From: Gammaproteobacteria bacterium
Lineage (GTDB): Bacteria > Pseudomonadota > Gammaproteobacteria > Steroidobacterales > Steroidobacteraceae
Reading direction: 5' to 3'
DNA length: 9,843 nt
Assembly (NCBI GenBank): GCA_028293775.1
Contig: JAQGOD010000096.1
Span: forward strand, 1-9,843
Below are positions 7,821-9,843 of this stretch, in pieces. The notes beneath the pieces were generated by a model. It was not told the origin of the DNA and did not search any database. It was given only the letters and a program-made list of their open reading frames with translations. Each line of letters starts with the position of its first letter. Position 1 is the stretch's first letter. The position numbers and the translations under genes were made by a program.

Positions 7821-8333
7821 TCAATTGGCCAATGCCAACGAGGCCGGTCGCTCTATGTAGCCGCCGAGACCATCCGGAATGATTTCGACCAGGCTAATCC
7901 TGCCGCCGGTTATTTCTGTCACTTTCCCGTCGTTCTGGCCGAGGTAATTCCCCGGCTGAACCTTATGCACGAGGCCGTCTTTGGATTGCACGAGCCCGTA
8001 AAAATTGCCGCCCACCTTGAACGTGCCCACCATCTTCAAGGTGTCCAGTGAAAAGCCTTCCAAGAATTCGCGGCTGCGCCGCGAGCTTGGGCGCAAGTTA
8101 GCCTGGCCGGCCGCATTCGGGCCCTGCGGTTGAAACGGCGAGCGCAGGTTGGCGGCCGAGTACACGTAAGTTTCGTAAGGTTTTATTTCGGGCAGCGGCT
8201 GAATGCGGCCGCCGGGCTTCTTCTTGGTGGCCTCGATCCAGCTCTGTAAATTCGATTGACCTCCGGAACAGCCGGACGCGACCAATGCCGCGAGCACGAT
8301 GCCGATGAGGCCAATACTCGTTGTCTGTCTCAC
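7821..8333 (-). CDS. pilP: Type IV pilus inner-membrane lipoprotein PilP
   Basis: PilP links the PilN-PilO heterodimer at the inner membrane to the periplasmic N-domains of the PilQ secretin. The 170-residue product has a lipoprotein signal peptide with the lipobox ASGC, so the lipidated residue is Cys22. Position -3 is Ala rather than the usual Leu or Val, which is tolerated. After an unstructured linker with the family motifs PLPEIKPYETYVY (46-58) and RSPF (64-67) comes the compact beta domain starting at LEGFSLDTLKMVGT (91-104) and running through GLVHKVQPGNYLGQNDGKV to EIIPDGLGGYIERPASL. The start is GTG, overlapping the pilO stop as GTGA, with GGGAGG 6 bases upstream. Its place between pilO and pilQ confirms the call. 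Confidence 0.94.
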   Translation of the reverse strand: MRQTTSIGLIGIVLAALVASGCSGGQSNLQSWIEATKKKPGGRIQPLPEIKPYETYVYSAANLRSPFQPQGPNAAGQANLRPSSRRSREFLEGFSLDTLKMVGTFKVGGNFYGLVQSKDGLVHKVQPGNYLGQNDGKVTEITGGRISLVEIIPDGLGGYIERPASLALAN

Positions 8334-8977
8334 GTCGTGCCTCCCGCCGCTGCCGTCTTCTTCGGGGCCGGTTTCGCAGCCCCTTGATCCTCGATGTAGC
8401 GGTAAGTTTTAGCGGTCACGTCCATGGTCAAGTTGTCGTAGCCGCTCTTTGCATCCACCGGCGAAATTTGGATGTCATTTAAAGTCACGATGCGCGGCAA
8501 TGCAGCGATGCCGCTCACGAATCTGCCAAAGTCGTGGTAGCTGCCCACCAGCTTGATTTTGATCGGCAGTTCCGCGTAGAAGCCGTTGCTCTTCTCGCTT
8601 CCCGGCTGGAACAGCTTTTCCTGGAGGCCCGCAGCCAGACCGGTTTGCGAAATATCGACCAGAAGATTCGGCACCTCGGTTTTGCCGGGCAATTGCCGCA
8701 ACATCGCACCGAAGCTGCGTTCCATTTCGCCGATCTGGGCCCGATACGCATCAAGATTCGCAGCACGCTGCTGCTTGCTTTCAAATTGCGCGCGCAGGTC
8801 CAATTCGTCGGCTTCCGCTTTCTGCAGCAGGGGCCGATCGTCGTTCCAGACGACGAAATACCAGCCGAGCGCGGCGACCACGGCGAAGCCTAGAACCACG
8901 AAGAATCCGCGCACCGCCACGGGCCAGCGGCCTACGTCGCGCGGATCGATAGTACGGAGTTGATCGAAGAAGTTCAT
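8330..8977 (-). CDS. pilO: Type IV pilus inner-membrane protein PilO
   Basis: PilO is a bitopic inner-membrane protein that dimerises with PilN and, with PilP, forms the alignment subcomplex of the pilus machine. In 215 residues it shows a short cytoplasmic N-terminus (MNFFDQLRTIDPRDVGRWP), one membrane segment at about 23-44, a charged stretch predicted to be coiled coil at about 50-95, and a periplasmic ferredoxin-like domain containing the conserved ELPIKIKLVGSYHDFGRFVSGIAALPRIVTL. The C-terminal tail is Ala/Lys/Pro-rich and low in complexity. The ATG overlaps the pilN stop as ATGA, and its own stop overlaps the pilP GTG, so the three genes are likely translated in a coupled way. Confidence 0.94.
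   Translation of the reverse strand: MNFFDQLRTIDPRDVGRWPVAVRGFFVVLGFAVVAALGWYFVVWNDDRPLLQKAEADELDLRAQFESKQQRAANLDAYRAQIGEMERSFGAMLRQLPGKTEVPNLLVDISQTGLAAGLQEKLFQPGSEKSNGFYAELPIKIKLVGSYHDFGRFVSGIAALPRIVTLNDIQISPVDAKSGYDNLTMDVTAKTYRYIEDQGAAKPAPKKTAAAGGTT
8340..8345 (-). promoter_or_regulatory. Ribosome binding site of pilP
   Basis: GGGAGG on the - strand lies 6 bases before the GTG start of pilP and inside the last codons of pilO. This strong site supports the GTG start despite the 4-base overlap between the genes. Confidence 0.7.
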
Positions 8978-9564
8978 TTCGCCGCAACCTTCTTAACCGT
9001 TGTTTCGCCGCCGTTTTCCACATCGACCCCGATCACATCGCTGCTGAGAGTGAAGCTGGAGCCGCCCGTCGGCGAATCCTTTGAGGTCTCGACCACTTGC
9101 AGCTGGGGGTTGTCCATCCACGAGGACGAATCGATGTTGCGCATGAACGTCGAGACGCGCGTGCTCGACTGGGCGACGCCCTTCATTTCGAGCTTCTTGC
9201 CGGTCTCCTTGATCTGCGTCAGATAAATGCCTTCCGGAACCGTTTTCACCAGCTCGTCGAACAGGTGCACGATCTCAGGCCGCTTGCGCTGCAACTTCTC
9301 GATGATTTCCATGCGCGCCACCAAGCGCTGCTTACGGTTCTCGAGATCTTGAATATCGGCGATCTGCGCGTCGAGCTTGACGATCTCCTTTTTCAGAAGA
9401 TTGTTCTTCGCGTTCTGCGCGTCGATCCAGCTGCCGTACAGCAACTTGCCGCCGCCGACGAAGATGATGCCGGCGATCGCCGCGCCGCCGATGGCAACCA
9501 GGAATTCGCGCCGTCGAACCTTTCGTTCTTGTTCGCGCCAGGGAAGTAGATTAATACGCGGCAT
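8974..9564 (-). CDS. pilN: Type IV pilus inner-membrane protein PilN
   Basis: PilN is the inner-membrane partner of PilO, and its cytoplasmic tail docks onto PilM. The 196-residue product begins MPRINLLPWREQERK. The INLLPWR element (residues 4-10) is the conserved PilM-binding peptide of the family. A membrane segment follows at about 21-42, then a heptad-like helical stretch at about 50-95 (NNLLKKEIVKLDAQIADIQDLENRK), then the periplasmic domain with LVKTVPEGIYLTQIKETGKKLEMKGVAQS. The ATG lies 9 bases after the pilM stop, preceded by a modest AAGAG. Nothing is missing or fused. Confidence 0.95.
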   Translation of the reverse strand: MPRINLLPWREQERKVRRREFLVAIGGAAIAGIIFVGGGKLLYGSWIDAQNAKNNLLKKEIVKLDAQIADIQDLENRKQRLVARMEIIEKLQRKRPEIVHLFDELVKTVPEGIYLTQIKETGKKLEMKGVAQSSTRVSTFMRNIDSSSWMDNPQLQVVETSKDSPTGGSSFTLSSDVIGVDVENGGETTVKKVAAK

Positions 9565-9573
9565 GGCTACTCT

Positions 9574-9843
9574 TTAGTCGAAGCTGCGCAGCGCTAGGCC
9601 GCAGGCTGTGAGTAATGCGGTGGCATCGCGCGCCACTGCTTGGGCTTTTGCCTTGGACGACACTTTCATGTTGCCGAGCGGATCGCCTTTGTCGGCCGGC
9701 ACGCCGACGCGGCTCGAGATGACATCGGCGACGCCGGGAATATTGGCGCAACCGCCGCAGATCAAGATTTGATCCGGCTGTGCGCGGCCGCTGCCCGAGG
9801 CCAAATAGAATTGCAGGGAGCGGCTGACTTGCTGAGTCATGTC
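9574..9843 (-). CDS. pilM: PilM, C-terminal part (cut by window edge)
   Basis: Only the last 89 codons are inside the window; the frame stays open to base 9843, so the Met at 9840 is internal and not a start. PilM is a cytoplasmic actin-like ATPase (FtsA fold) of about 350 residues that forms a ring and binds the N-terminus of PilN. The visible part carries the family's ILICGGCANIPGVADVIS nucleotide-site segment, followed by the LGNMKVSSKA block and the terminal ATALLTACGLALRSFD, which matches the usual C-terminus. The identification rests on this segment together with the position immediately upstream of pilN. Confidence 0.9.
   Translation of the reverse strand, partial: DMTQQVSRSLQFYLASGSGRAQPDQILICGGCANIPGVADVISSRVGVPADKGDPLGNMKVSSKAKAQAVARDATALLTACGLALRSFD

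Noticed and set aside
1..9843. Mobile elements, CRISPR arrays, tRNA genes, toxin-antitoxin or defence genes
   Set aside because: Coding density is near complete with conserved housekeeping genes, and no direct repeats, transposase motifs, array-like spacing or tRNA-like folds were found on reading both strands.

Overview
The window is an ordinary chromosomal housekeeping region of a Gram-negative bacterium, most probably a gammaproteobacterium. The evidence is the gene order pilM-N-O-P-Q-aroK-aroB, which is classic for gammaproteobacteria (compare hofMNOPQ-aroKB in E. coli and pilMNOPQ-aroKB in Pseudomonas), and a FadD that follows the E. coli enzyme closely along its whole length. The continuation aroB-dgt-hemE, with no damX-like SPOR gene after aroB, is closer to what I recall of the xanthomonad/Nevskiales side of the class. 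That finer placement is only a suggestion. The DNA is GC-rich throughout and looks homogeneous. I saw no mobile element, tRNA, rRNA, CRISPR array or sign of recent transfer.

Layout from left to right: (1) A complete long-chain acyl-CoA synthetase gene, fadD, lies on the + strand and begins 14 bases from the window edge. (2) After a 42-base convergent gap, everything to the right end is on the - strand. Read in transcription order (right to left) it is pilM (C-terminal part only, cut by the window edge), pilN, pilO, pilP, pilQ, then a 112-base gap with a strong intrinsic terminator, then aroK, aroB, dgt and hemE. Within each block the genes are separated by 17 bases or less, or overlap by 4 bases.

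Function: PilM, PilN, PilO, PilP and PilQ form the alignment subcomplex and outer-membrane secretin of the type IV pilus. PilM is the cytoplasmic actin-like ring protein, PilN and PilO are inner-membrane bitopic proteins, PilP is the periplasmic lipoprotein linker and PilQ is the outer-membrane pore. AroK and AroB catalyse the fifth and second steps of the shikimate pathway to chorismate. Dgt is an HD-domain dNTP triphosphohydrolase, HemE makes coproporphyrinogen III for haem synthesis, and FadD activates long-chain fatty acids for beta-oxidation.

I found no undescribed biological system here. The points worth a second look are regulatory: the terminator dividing the pil block from the aro block, -10-like hexamers placed so close to aroK and aroB that either could be transcribed with little or no leader, and a few start-codon decisions. 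All coordinates and motifs come from reading the sequence by eye; no database search was run.
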